Positions 32,825 through 40,977 of a stretch of DNA of 45,728 bases are shown here, piece after piece. The notes under the pieces are model-generated. The model saw only the letters and a program-made list of their open reading frames with translations, was not told the origin of the DNA and searched no databases. The DNA comes from Chromatiales bacterium (GTDB lineage: Bacteria > Pseudomonadota > Gammaproteobacteria > Steroidobacterales > GCA-2729495). The translations under genes were made by a program, and so were the position numbers. The stretch spans positions 1-45,728 of the forward strand of contig JAFIFS010000035.1 in the NCBI GenBank assembly GCA_020831895.1, in the 5' to 3' direction. Each line of letters begins with the position of its first letter. The first letter of the stretch is position 1.

Positions 32825-33888
32825 TTCCCCCTGCTGCTGCCTTGCGTCCGGGCCGTGCGGCTCTATACGCAGGACTGTCCCTGCTAGCCGTGCTGCTGCT
32901 GACAGGCTGTGACCGGCCTGAGCGGGTGTTTGCCCTGTCCGGATATACCATGGGGACCGAGTGGTCGGTGCAGCTGGTTGCCCGTCCAGGCTGGCGGGAG
33001 CTGGGAGCTGTCCGCGGGGAAATCGAAGTGGTCCTCGAGGCCGTCAACTCGCAGATGAGCACCTTTCGGGAAGATTCGGATATCTCCCGGTTCAACCGGT
33101 CACTGGCAGGCGAGACGATACCCCTGCGTGACGAGTTCAGGGCCGTTCTGGATGCAGCGCTGCAGCTGGCCGAGCAGACCGACGGTGCTTATGACCCGAC
33201 AGTAGGGCCACTGGTCAACCTCTGGGGCTTCGGCTCGTATGAGTCCAGGGGCGCCGCGCCTGACGAGGACGAAGTCGCCGCTGCATTGAGGCGCGTAGGT
33301 TGGGAGCAGCTTCAGGTGCTCGGTTCGGGGCTGGCGCCGGAACTGCTCCAGCAGGGTGGCGTGGATCTGAACCTGTCATCGATTGCCAAGGGTTACGCAA
33401 TAGACCTCATCGCAGAACGTCTTGAGTCCATGGGCGTGAGTGCCTACCTCGTCAGCATCGGTGGCGACATGCGCCTGAGAGGAGTCAGGCCGGACGGGCA
33501 GAACTGGCGCATCGGTGTCGAGCACCCGGTCCCCGGAGAGCGGCGTGTACATCTCGTGATCGAGCCCGGCGATCGGGCTGTGGCGACGTCGGGGGACTAC
33601 CGGAACTTTTTTTTCGAGGATGGCCGGCTGTTTTCCCATGTGGTCGACCCGCGCTCGGGTCGGCCGGTCGAGGCCAATCTGGCATCCGTAACCGTGCTTC
33701 ACGAGAGTGCAATGCTGGCTGACGGTCTGGCCACCGCAATCATGGCGCTGGGGCCGGAGCGGGGATACGCGTTTGCAGCCGAGCGCGACCTGGCGGTATT
33801 GTTGCTGGTACGCGAGGGGGACACGTTCGTGGAACGGGTGTCCCCCCAGTTCAAGCCGTTCCTGGCCAGAGAGGCTCCGGCGACCTGA
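32821..33888 (+). CDS. apbE: FAD:protein FMN transferase
   Basis: A 355-residue lipoprotein (lipobox LLLTGC) that uses FAD and Mg2+ to attach FMN to Thr of NqrB and NqrC. Conserved parts: [58 protein letters not shown] and [20 protein letters not shown]. Position directly behind nqrF with an ATGA overlap ties it to the pump. I chose ATG 32821 because it gives the signal peptide; the upstream extension overlaps nqrF. Confidence 0.95.
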   Translation: MIPPAAALRPGRAALYAGLSLLAVLLLTGCDRPERVFALSGYTMGTEWSVQLVARPGWRELGAVRGEIEVVLEAVNSQMSTFREDSDISRFNRSLAGETIPLRDEFRAVLDAALQLAEQTDGAYDPTVGPLVNLWGFGSYESRGAAPDEDEVAAALRRVGWEQLQVLGSGLAPELLQQGGVDLNLSSIAKGYAIDLIAERLESMGVSAYLVSIGGDMRLRGVRPDGQNWRIGVEHPVPGERRVHLVIEPGDRAVATSGDYRNFFFEDGRLFSHVVDPRSGRPVEANLASVTVLHESAMLADGLATAIMALGPERGYAFAAERDLAVLLLVREGDTFVERVSPQFKPFLAREAPAT

Positions 33889-34133
33889 TGCTCACCACGG
33901 TACTGATGACTATTGTCCTGTTTGGCCTGCTGTTTTCGGCCATGGCCATAGGCGTGATACTGGCCAACAAACCGGTGCAGGGCTCCTGTGGCGGGCTCGG
34001 TGCAAGTGGCCTTAAGGCCGACTGCAAGGTATGCAGCGGTAATCTCAGGAGCTGCGCTTCTTCCCGCGGCAGGCGGGCCGCTGCGGACGACAGCGAGGGC
34101 CGCGACGCCAGACGGGTCCGCCAGCGCCGATAA
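33888..34133 (+). CDS. nqrM: Na+-NQR maturation protein NqrM
   Basis: An 81-residue small membrane protein with one helix (5-27) and the conserved SCGGLGASGLKADCKVC cluster of cysteines, the NqrM (DUF539) hallmark. NqrM is needed to deliver or assemble iron in the NqrDE site. The ATG overlaps the apbE stop (TGATG). The basic tail is longer than in most NqrM proteins. Last gene of the operon. Confidence 0.9.
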   Translation: MLTTVLMTIVLFGLLFSAMAIGVILANKPVQGSCGGLGASGLKADCKVCSGNLRSCASSRGRRAAADDSEGRDARRVRQRR

Positions 34134-34245
34134 TTGAAGCCCCCAGCCAGTCCGGTCAGTGAGGGTCTGAGATCCGGCTGTCTGATCGGGAGGCGTGCAT
34201 CAGCTCGGGTGGCCTGACTCTTTTCTCCCGCAGCGCAGCAGACGT

Positions 34246-35775
34246 TCACATACGCTCGCCGGTCTCAAGTCGCCGCAGCAAAGACTGTGCCCGCGCCAGC
34301 GTCGCCTTGCGACGGTCTTCGGCCATGCGCTCCCAGCTGCGAAACATCTGCGCCATTCGCGGGTTGCCCTGCAGGCTGTTGCGATGACGGACCAGGAAAT
34401 CCCAGTACAGGGCGTTGAACGGACAGGCCTGCTCGCTTTCGCGCGCCCTGACATCGTAGAGGCAGCCTTTGCAATGGTCGGACATCCGGTTGATGTAGGC
34501 GCCCGACGCGGCGTAAGGCTTCGAGGCGACGATGCCACCATCGGCGAACTGGCTCATGCCGATCACGTTGGGTGCCTCCACCCACTCATAGGCATCGGCG
34601 TAGACGGCGAGATACCACTCGTGCACTTCGTGGGGGTCTATTCCGGCCAGCATCGCGAAGTTGCCGGTCACCATCAGGCGCTGGATATGATGGGCATAGG
34701 CTTCTTCCAGTGTCTGCCGGACAGCGGCGGCCACGCAGGCCATGTCCGTATCCCCGCTCCAGTAGAATTCGGGCAGCCGGCGTGACGCGCCAAGCTGGTT
34801 GTTCGAGACATAGCCGGGGCCCTGCAGGTCATAGATGCCGCGCACGAATTCCCGCCATCCCAGGATCTGCCGGATATAGCCTTCCACGGCATTCAACGGC
34901 GCATGCCCGCTGCGGTACTCGGCCTCGGCGGCATGGCACAGCTCAAGTGGGTCCAGGAGCCCGATGTTGAGGTACATCGACAGCACCGAGTGGTGAAGAA
35001 ACCTCTCGCCCTCCAGCATCGCATCCTGGAAGTCGCCGAAGCCCGGCAGCGCCTCGCGCATGAACTTCGCTGCAGCACGCTTCGCCCCGGCAGCGTCGGT
35101 TGCGAACCAGAACGGCTCCAGTTGCCCGGGGGCGCGAGGAAAACGGGTCCTGACCATGCCGAGCACCTCGTTCGTGATCTCGTCAGGCGTATGGCGCATG
35201 GGTGAGGGGAGGGCCGTGCCGGGCCTGGCGGCCTTTCTGTTCTGCTGGTCGTAGTTCCACTGGCCACCAGCCGGCTGGTCACCTTCCATCAGCAGGCCGG
35301 TCCTGCGCCTCATCTCGCGGTAGAAGTACTCCATGCGCAGCGACTTCCTGCCCGCAGCCCAGGCCGCGAAATCCTCGCGCGAGATCAGGAAGCGGTCGTC
35401 GGGCAGCACCTCGATCGGCAGCGTGCTTTCGGCGAGGGCCGTGCGCAGCCGCCACTCACCAGACTCGGTCGCGATCACGCCCACCGCTCCATAGGCCTTG
35501 TAACGCCGCTCCAGTTCAGCGGTTATTGACCTAGTGGTTTGCGGGTCATCCAGGCGCCCATAGGCCACCTGCCATCCTTCCTGTCGAAGCTTCAGCGCGA
35601 ACTTCCTCATCGCGCTGAAGATGTAGACGAGCTTCTTGGCGTGATGTCTGACGTATTGCGCTTCCTCGGTAACCTCGGCCATCACGACGAGGTCCCGCGA
35701 CCGGTCAGCGGCACGCAGAGCGGAGAGCCCGGGCGTCAGCTGGTCCCCAAGAACCAGCACCAGCCGCGGCTTCAT
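34246..35775 (-). CDS. Fe-S cryptochrome/photolyase, (6-4) PhrB type
   Basis: A 509-residue FeS-BCP class photolyase/cryptochrome, which repairs UV photoproducts with light. The N-terminal antenna domain starts LVLVLGDQLTPGLSAL; the FAD domain contains RFLHHSVLSMYLNIGLL and HHIQRLMVTGNFAML. The four 4Fe-4S ligands are all present: Cys347 (DMACVAAAV), Cys435 and Cys438 (DHCKGCLYD), and Cys451 (EQACPFN), three residues before the numbering I recall for Agrobacterium PhrB (350/438/441/454). It is convergent with the nqr operon and divergent from the SOUL protein. Confidence 0.93.
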   Translation of the reverse strand: MKPRLVLVLGDQLTPGLSALRAADRSRDLVVMAEVTEEAQYVRHHAKKLVYIFSAMRKFALKLRQEGWQVAYGRLDDPQTTRSITAELERRYKAYGAVGVIATESGEWRLRTALAESTLPIEVLPDDRFLISREDFAAWAAGRKSLRMEYFYREMRRRTGLLMEGDQPAGGQWNYDQQNRKAARPGTALPSPMRHTPDEITNEVLGMVRTRFPRAPGQLEPFWFATDAAGAKRAAAKFMREALPGFGDFQDAMLEGERFLHHSVLSMYLNIGLLDPLELCHAAEAEYRSGHAPLNAVEGYIRQILGWREFVRGIYDLQGPGYVSNNQLGASRRLPEFYWSGDTDMACVAAAVRQTLEEAYAHHIQRLMVTGNFAMLAGIDPHEVHEWYLAVYADAYEWVEAPNVIGMSQFADGGIVASKPYAASGAYINRMSDHCKGCLYDVRARESEQACPFNALYWDFLVRHRNSLQGNPRMAQMFRSWERMAEDRRKATLARAQSLLRRLETGERM

Positions 35776-35990
35776 GCCTGGCAGGCCCGGGCGGAAAAGC
35801 AGACGGGGAGGCTCATGGTTTCTTGCTTCTCGGGTGACCGTCCGGGCTACAGCGCCAAAGGTTAGTACGCTCAGATGCCGGCTCTGGATTCCGGCTTGTC
35901 ATGATGGTAGGCCATCTGATCCGTTGACGCCTGACTGGCGAACAGTACTTCAACACGAGCACTGAATGGCTTGTTCAGGAGGATGATCCG

Positions 35991-36680
35991 ATGATGACGC
36001 TTCGCATCAAGCATGGACGGGACGGGCTGCTCGCAGCAATGCTCCTGCTGGCCGGCACTGGAGTGGCTTTGGCGATAGAAGAACCTGACTTCACCGTACT
36101 CAGCCAGGAGGGCCGGTTCGAGCTGCGCGCGATGGCGCCCCATCTGGTTGCGGAGATTACCGTCGATGCAACGTTTGGCAACGCGGCCAACCGGGGCTTT
36201 CGTCCGCTGGTGAGATACATTAGCGGCGCGAATCGCAGCCAGGAAAAGATCAGCATGACGGCCCCCGTGACGCAGGCGCCGGGTGGCGAGAGAATCGCGA
36301 TGACCGCGCCGGTCGCGCAGTCGACAGCGGAGCAGGGCGAGGGTTACGTGGTCAGCTTCGTAATACCCGCGCGCTACACGCTGGAGACCGTGCCGCTGCC
36401 GGCGGATCCCCGGATCACCATCCGTGAGGTGCCGTCCGAGATCGTTGCGGTGCTCCGCTACCGGGGCACCTGGGGCGCCAGGCGCTACGCGGCCCGCGAG
36501 GCGGAGCTGCTCGAGCGCCTTGCACGCCAGGGTCTGCAGCCAGCCGGGCCATCGCGCTGGGCACGCTACAACTCTCCGTTCAGCCTGCCGCCGTTTCGGC
36601 GCAACGAGGTGATCATTCCGTTGGCCGGTGCCGGGATCCTCCAGGCGGGTGCAGCCAAAGGGGCTGCCGACCGCTGTTAG
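35991..36680 (+). CDS. SOUL-family heme-binding protein
   Basis: A 229-residue exported protein: signal peptide (GLLAAMLLLAGTGVALA), then a SOUL/HBP fold with EPDFTVLSQEGRFELRAMAP, SQEKISMTAPVTQAPGG, IAMTAPVAQS and WARYNSPFSLPPFRRNEV. The MTAPV repeats are diagnostic. SOUL proteins bind heme or tetrapyrroles; the bacterial role is not established. GGAGG eight bases before ATG 35991 supports the start (ATG 35994 is also in frame). It shares a 215-base divergent control region with the photolyase gene, which hints at joint regulation by light or tetrapyrrole status (inference). Confidence 0.9.
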   Translation: MMTLRIKHGRDGLLAAMLLLAGTGVALAIEEPDFTVLSQEGRFELRAMAPHLVAEITVDATFGNAANRGFRPLVRYISGANRSQEKISMTAPVTQAPGGERIAMTAPVAQSTAEQGEGYVVSFVIPARYTLETVPLPADPRITIREVPSEIVAVLRYRGTWGARRYAAREAELLERLARQGLQPAGPSRWARYNSPFSLPPFRRNEVIIPLAGAGILQAGAAKGAADRC

Positions 36681-36697
36681 GCGAAGCTGGATTCTGC

Positions 36698-37054
36698 TCA
36701 GGGTTTGAGCAGGCCCTGGGTCTCGGCCAGCCGGTACAGCTTTTCTGCCCGCGCCCCGGTGCGACAGAAAGCGAGCACCGGCCCGTCAAGCGCAGCCAGA
36801 TGTTCAGCCAAGGTTCTGACATCCCCGCTGTCGATCTCGCTGGGTACCACGGGCTGGTAGACAAAGCTTAGCCCGGCCTGTTCGGCAGCTTGACACAGGC
36901 TTGCCGAGGCCGGCTGTTCCGGACCACCTTCGCCGTCAGGGCGATGGTCGATCAGGGCGCGGAAACCTGCCGCAGCCACCTCGGCCATCTGCTCCGGGAG
37001 CAGTTGCCCGGTAGTGGCAAAGTGCGGCGACAGCCGGGTGATATGCAGTGCCAT
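36698..37054 (-). CDS. TIGR01244/DUF442-type sulfur transferase or phosphatase domain protein
   Basis: A 118-residue protein with a rhodanese/phosphatase-like fold and active loop AFCRTGARAEKLYRL (Cys plus six-residue loop). The start HITRLSPHFATTGQL and the FRALIDHRPDGE strand are typical of the DUF442 family, found N-terminally in the Blh protein of Xylella. Here it is a separate gene eleven bases after the MBL hydrolase gene, so it is probably co-transcribed and works with it on persulfides or a related sulfur substrate. Confidence 0.82.
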   Translation of the reverse strand: MALHITRLSPHFATTGQLLPEQMAEVAAAGFRALIDHRPDGEGGPEQPASASLCQAAEQAGLSFVYQPVVPSEIDSGDVRTLAEHLAALDGPVLAFCRTGARAEKLYRLAETQGLLKP

Positions 37055-37065
37055 TGCTGTTGCTC

Positions 37066-37926
37066 CTAGAACTGGTTGACGGGCAGCTTCAGGTAGCTCA
37101 CGCCGTTGTCCTCTGGCGGCGGCAGTTCCCCCGCGCGTATGTTGACCTGGATGGACGGCAGGATCAGGCGCGGCATGGCGAGCGTCGCGTCGCGCTTCGT
37201 CCGCATCGCCACGAACTCCGCTTCACTGATGCCGTCGCGCACATGAATGTTGCTGCGCTTCTGTTCCGCAACCGTGGTCATGTGCTGGTAGTCGCGGCCC
37301 TCCGGTGGATAGTCGTGGCACATGAACAGCCGGGTCTCGGGTGGCAGCGAGAGCAGCTTCTGGATCGACTGGTAGAGTGTTGCAGCATTGCCGCCAGGAA
37401 AGTCGCAGCGTGCGGTGCCGACATCGGGCATGAAGATGGTGTCCCCGACGAACACACAGTCCCCGATACGCCAGGCCATATCGGCCGGCGTGTGTCCCGG
37501 CGAGTACATGACCTCACACTCCAGCTTGCCGATTCCGAAGGTCTCACCGGCGGCGAACAGCCTGTCGAACTGGCTGCCATCGATGGCGAGGCTGTCTTTC
37601 AGGTTGAAGATTTTCTGGAACACGGCCTGGACCTCGCGGATCTTTTCTCCGATGGCAAGCCTGCCCCCGACTTCGTTGCGCACGAACGGGGCCGCAGACA
37701 GGTGGTCCGCATGCGCATGAGTCTCCAGGATCCAGTCCACCGTCAGCTTCCTGCTGCGCACGAAGTCGACCAGCCGCTGGGCACCTTCCGTCCGGGTGCG
37801 CCCTGACTTCGGGTCATAGTCCAGCACCGGGTCGATCACTGCGGCGTGGCCGCCATCCTGGTCGTAGGCCACATAGCTCCAGGTTTCCGTGTCCTTGTCG
37901 AGAAAGGGCTCCACCTTCGGCTGCAT
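37066..37926 (-). CDS. MBL-fold hydrolase, persulfide dioxygenase/Blh-like
   Basis: A 286-residue metallo-beta-lactamase-fold protein: THAHADHLS metal-binding motif (HxHxDH), then YSPGHTPADMAWRIGDCVFVGDTIF and FMCHDYPPEGRDY, the pattern of the ETHE1/Blh branch. Known members oxidise glutathione persulfide to sulfite or belong to the Blh group that controls sulfide stress. The C-terminal extension (MPRLILPSIQVNIRAGELPP, then NGVSYLKLPVNQF) is typical of Blh. It forms a pair with the DUF442 gene and is divergent from the SulP transporter. Confidence 0.9.
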   Translation of the reverse strand: MQPKVEPFLDKDTETWSYVAYDQDGGHAAVIDPVLDYDPKSGRTRTEGAQRLVDFVRSRKLTVDWILETHAHADHLSAAPFVRNEVGGRLAIGEKIREVQAVFQKIFNLKDSLAIDGSQFDRLFAAGETFGIGKLECEVMYSPGHTPADMAWRIGDCVFVGDTIFMPDVGTARCDFPGGNAATLYQSIQKLLSLPPETRLFMCHDYPPEGRDYQHMTTVAEQKRSNIHVRDGISEAEFVAMRTKRDATLAMPRLILPSIQVNIRAGELPPPEDNGVSYLKLPVNQF

Positions 37927-38079
37927 CTGTACCTCCGCTGCTTGTGCCTGCCTTATGCTTTTTGATTACATGATGTTCCGTGATTCCCTGCAAGCCTTGA
38001 AACTACCTATGCGTGACGCCCCGACCGTTGGTTCCGGACAATCTGGCGAGCAGGGCCACAGGCGGCTGGTGGGCGCCCT

Positions 38080-39777
38080 ATGCTGATTCCTTCCTGGGTC
38101 AGGCATTACCGGCGCGGGCTCCTTGCCGGGGACCTCACGGCCGGCCTGGTCTCGGCCATGCTGCTCGTACCCCAGGGCATGGCCTATGCCGCACTCGCCG
38201 GCCTGCCGCCCCATCTGGGCCTGTATGCCAGCCTGTTGCCGCTGGTGGCCTATGCCTGGCTCGGATCCAGCGCGGTGCTTTCGGTCGGACCGGTAGCGGT
38301 GATCGCGCTGATGACCGCATCGGCGCTGGGTGCGGTAGCCGCCCCCGGCAGCCCCGAGTACATTGCCGCGGCCGCCTTGCTGGCGCTGTTGTCCGGGCTC
38401 TCGCTGCTGCTGTTTGGCCTGCTGCGGCTCGGTGCCATGGCGCACTTGCTGAGCCACCCGGTGATCAGTGGCTTCACGACCGGGGCCGCGATTCTCATCC
38501 TGATCGGCCAGCTGCGCCCGCTGCTCGGGCTCACCATGCCCTCGGCTTCCGGTGTGGCGATGCTGTCCGACGTGGTCCGGAACCTTGACGACATTCACCT
38601 GCTGACGGCCGCAGTCGGGCTGTCCACGCTGGCGCTGCTGCTGCTGTCCAGGCACTGGCTGGCAGCGGGCCTGCATCGGCTCGGCATACCGGAAGCGGCC
38701 TCGGCGGTCATCGCGCGCCTGACACCCATGGTCCTCGTGCTCGGCTCCATCGGGCTGGTGCACGTGGCGGGCTGGGCCGACCAGGGGCTTGCGGTGACCG
38801 GGGAGCTGCCCGCGGGGCTGCCGCCGCTGATGCTGCCCTGGCCCGAGCCGGGGCTTGTTGCTGTGTTGCTGCTGCCGGCGCTGGTGATCGGCCTCATCGG
38901 ATTCGTCGAGAGCGTTGCGGTGGCCAGTTCGATGGCGCGTGCGCGCGGAGAGCGCATGTCTGCCGATGCCGAGCTGCGCGGGCTGGGCGCGGCCAATATT
39001 GCCGCGGCTGTATCCGGGGCGTTCCCGGTTGCCGGCGGATTTTCGCGAACCGCGGTCCATGCCGAAGCAGGCGCGAACACAGCGCTGGCCGGGCTGATCT
39101 GCGCGCTGGTCATCGCGCTCGTGCTCGCGTTCGCCACTGGACTTTTCACGCTGCTCCCCTCGACGGTGCTGGCGGCGACCATCATCGCTGCGGTGCTGCC
39201 GCTGGTGGATTTCCGCCGGTTCGCTTCGACCTGGCGCTATGACCGGGCGGATGCAACCGCCATGGCCTGCACGGCGGCGGGTGTCGTGGCTTTCGGCGTC
39301 GAGGTGGGCGTGGCCCTGGGCGTCGCCCTGTCGCTTGCGAGCCTGGTCTGGCGTTCGAGCCGGCCACATATCGCGGTGGTAGGGCAGGTGCCCGGCACCG
39401 AGCATTTCCGCAATGTGCTCAGGCACCAGGTGGTGACGCGTCCGGGCCTGCTGATGCTGCGTGTCGACGAGAACCTGTTCTTCGGCAATGCCGAAGCCGT
39501 GCTCCACCGGGTCGAGAAGATCTGCACAGGACAAACCGGCCTGCGCGACCTCGTCCTCGTGATGTCCTCGGTCAGTCACGTGGATACGACCGCGCTCGAG
39601 GCCCTGGAAGCACTGCACGACAAGCTCGGCCGGCGTGGGGTCGCGCTGCACTTCGCCGAGGTCAAGGGGCCGGTCCTGGACCGGCTGGCCGGCACGGCAC
39701 TGATCGCGAGGCTGTCCGGGCGGGTATTCCTGTCGAACTGGGAAGCCTTTTCAGCCCTGCCGGAGCCCCGGCAGTAG
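38080..39777 (+). CDS. SulP-family anion transporter with STAS domain
   Basis: A 565-residue SulP/SLC26 transporter: typical N-terminus GDLTAGLVSAMLLVPQGMAY and LAGLPPHLGLYASLLPLVAY, around 12-14 helices, and a C-terminal STAS domain (~440-555) with SSVSHVDTTALEALEAL. Substrates of the family are sulfate, bicarbonate or dicarboxylates; sequence alone does not say which. The sulfur genes next door make sulfate or sulfite plausible. ATG 38080 chosen; a promoter region of 153 bases separates it from the MBL gene. Confidence 0.93.
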   Translation: MLIPSWVRHYRRGLLAGDLTAGLVSAMLLVPQGMAYAALAGLPPHLGLYASLLPLVAYAWLGSSAVLSVGPVAVIALMTASALGAVAAPGSPEYIAAAALLALLSGLSLLLFGLLRLGAMAHLLSHPVISGFTTGAAILILIGQLRPLLGLTMPSASGVAMLSDVVRNLDDIHLLTAAVGLSTLALLLLSRHWLAAGLHRLGIPEAASAVIARLTPMVLVLGSIGLVHVAGWADQGLAVTGELPAGLPPLMLPWPEPGLVAVLLLPALVIGLIGFVESVAVASSMARARGERMSADAELRGLGAANIAAAVSGAFPVAGGFSRTAVHAEAGANTALAGLICALVIALVLAFATGLFTLLPSTVLAATIIAAVLPLVDFRRFASTWRYDRADATAMACTAAGVVAFGVEVGVALGVALSLASLVWRSSRPHIAVVGQVPGTEHFRNVLRHQVVTRPGLLMLRVDENLFFGNAEAVLHRVEKICTGQTGLRDLVLVMSSVSHVDTTALEALEALHDKLGRRGVALHFAEVKGPVLDRLAGTALIARLSGRVFLSNWEAFSALPEPRQ

Positions 39778-39785
39778 CCGGTGGA

Positions 39786-39814
39786 TTAAACAACCGGCAG
39801 CCCCTCTGTACAAT
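39786..39814 (+). promoter_or_regulatory. Sigma-70-type promoter of the VOC gene
   Basis: TTAAAC (39786-39791), 17-base spacer, TACAAT (39809-39814); 43 bases before the ATG at 39858. The -10 is good, the -35 moderate. Confidence 0.5.
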
Positions 39815-39857
39815 CACGCCCCCGCGACCCTTGCACGGAACCTCGAGGAGCCCCCGA

Positions 39858-40859
39858 ATGAATGCCGATGTCCAGAGCCACAGTTCGCCCGTCAGCGCCG
39901 TCGTGATCGGGGCCGAGAGCCTGGATGCCTCCCTGGAGTTCTATGCCGGTACGCTGGGCCTTGAGGTGATCGAGTCCCGGACCTGGCAGGGGGAGGCGTT
40001 CGAGCGCTACTGGCGCCTGCCGGCCGGGGCGCGGGCACGTTGTGCATTCCTCGGGCAGGGTGCCGACCCCGTGGGCCGTATCCAGCTGATGGAGTTCGAT
40101 GCGCCCGATCGCCAGCGCGTGCGCCCGGCGGAGGTCCGCCGCGCGAACGGGCTCTTCAACGTGAACATCTATGCCAGCGACATACGCGAGGACTACGAGC
40201 GGCTGCGGGCGCAGGGCTCGCGCTTCTGGAGCGAGCCGGCGCACAATAATTTCGGGCCTGCGATCGGCGAGACGCTGGAGGCCGCCTTCGATGGCCCGGA
40301 TGGCGTCGTCATCAACCTGATCGAAATCCTGACCCATGATCCGGAGACCGTCCTCGGCAGGATCCTGGCTTTCATTGCGAGCTATGGCAGGACGCCGACC
40401 GGGTACACGCCCGTGGTGACCACCGCGCACACGGTCAACGACATGGAGAAGGCGCTGTCGTTCTACTACGGCCCGCTGGGCATGAAGCTGTTCGTCGAGT
40501 CAGTGCTGCAGGGCGAGGAAACCAACCGCGCGCTTAGTCTGCCTGCCCATGCGCGCACGCGCAGCGTGCTGATCCAGGGCGACCACGAATACGGAAAGAT
40601 TGCGCTCGCCACCGCGCTCAACTACGAAATCCCTGACCTGGTGCCTGCGGCGGTGCCGCCGAACATCGGCTACCTCGCACAGTCCTTCGAGGTGGCGGAC
40701 CTCGACCGCGCGATACAGGGCTGCGCAGCGGTCGGCGCGGCTGCGTGGTCCGGGCCCATGGAGATCGACCAGCCGGGGCGCGGCCCCTGCCGCTCGCTGA
40801 TCGTCCGCAACCCGGGCAGCGGCGCCCTGCAGGAGCTGTTCCAGCGTCCCGGCGGCTGA
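39858..40859 (+). CDS. Two-domain VOC (glyoxalase/ring-cleavage dioxygenase-like) protein
   Basis: About 333 residues from ATG 39858, with GAGGAG seven bases before it. It contains two VOC modules (AVVIGAESLDASLEFYAGTLGLEV, ~12-160, and VVTTAHTVNDMEKALSFYYGPLGMKL, ~185-325), as in extradiol dioxygenases or glyoxalases. Metal ligands cannot be assigned with certainty. Being directly upstream of a transhydroxylase-like pair suggests a role in phenol or aromatic metabolism, but there is a separate promoter-like region and a palindrome between them. Confidence 0.8.
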   Translation: MNADVQSHSSPVSAVVIGAESLDASLEFYAGTLGLEVIESRTWQGEAFERYWRLPAGARARCAFLGQGADPVGRIQLMEFDAPDRQRVRPAEVRRANGLFNVNIYASDIREDYERLRAQGSRFWSEPAHNNFGPAIGETLEAAFDGPDGVVINLIEILTHDPETVLGRILAFIASYGRTPTGYTPVVTTAHTVNDMEKALSFYYGPLGMKLFVESVLQGEETNRALSLPAHARTRSVLIQGDHEYGKIALATALNYEIPDLVPAAVPPNIGYLAQSFEVADLDRAIQGCAAVGAAAWSGPMEIDQPGRGPCRSLIVRNPGSGALQELFQRPGG

Positions 40860-40889
40860 GCCCCGGCAAGGGTGGCCGCCGGCGCCCGT

Positions 40890-40901
40890 TGACAATTGTC
40901 A
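40890..40901. promoter_or_regulatory. Perfect 12-bp palindrome upstream of the molybdenum enzyme operon
   Basis: TGACAATTGTCA, a perfect palindrome containing a TTGACA-like -35 (40889-40894). It lies 77 bases before ATG 40978. A further inverted repeat, AGGCC...GGCCT (40901-40918), adjoins it. It is a plausible binding site for a dimeric regulator; which one is unknown. Confidence 0.5.
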
Positions 40902-40977
40902 GGCCAGGCAGCCGGCCTGAAACGGTAGACTCTGATTCGGGAGTTGTCCGGCCGCGCGCCTTGATGAGGAGTGTCAA

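Noticed and set aside
37966-39651. 561-codon minus-strand frame opposite sulP
   Set aside because: Low-complexity, Gln/Arg/His-rich translation with no domain; it mirrors the codon bias of the real SulP gene.
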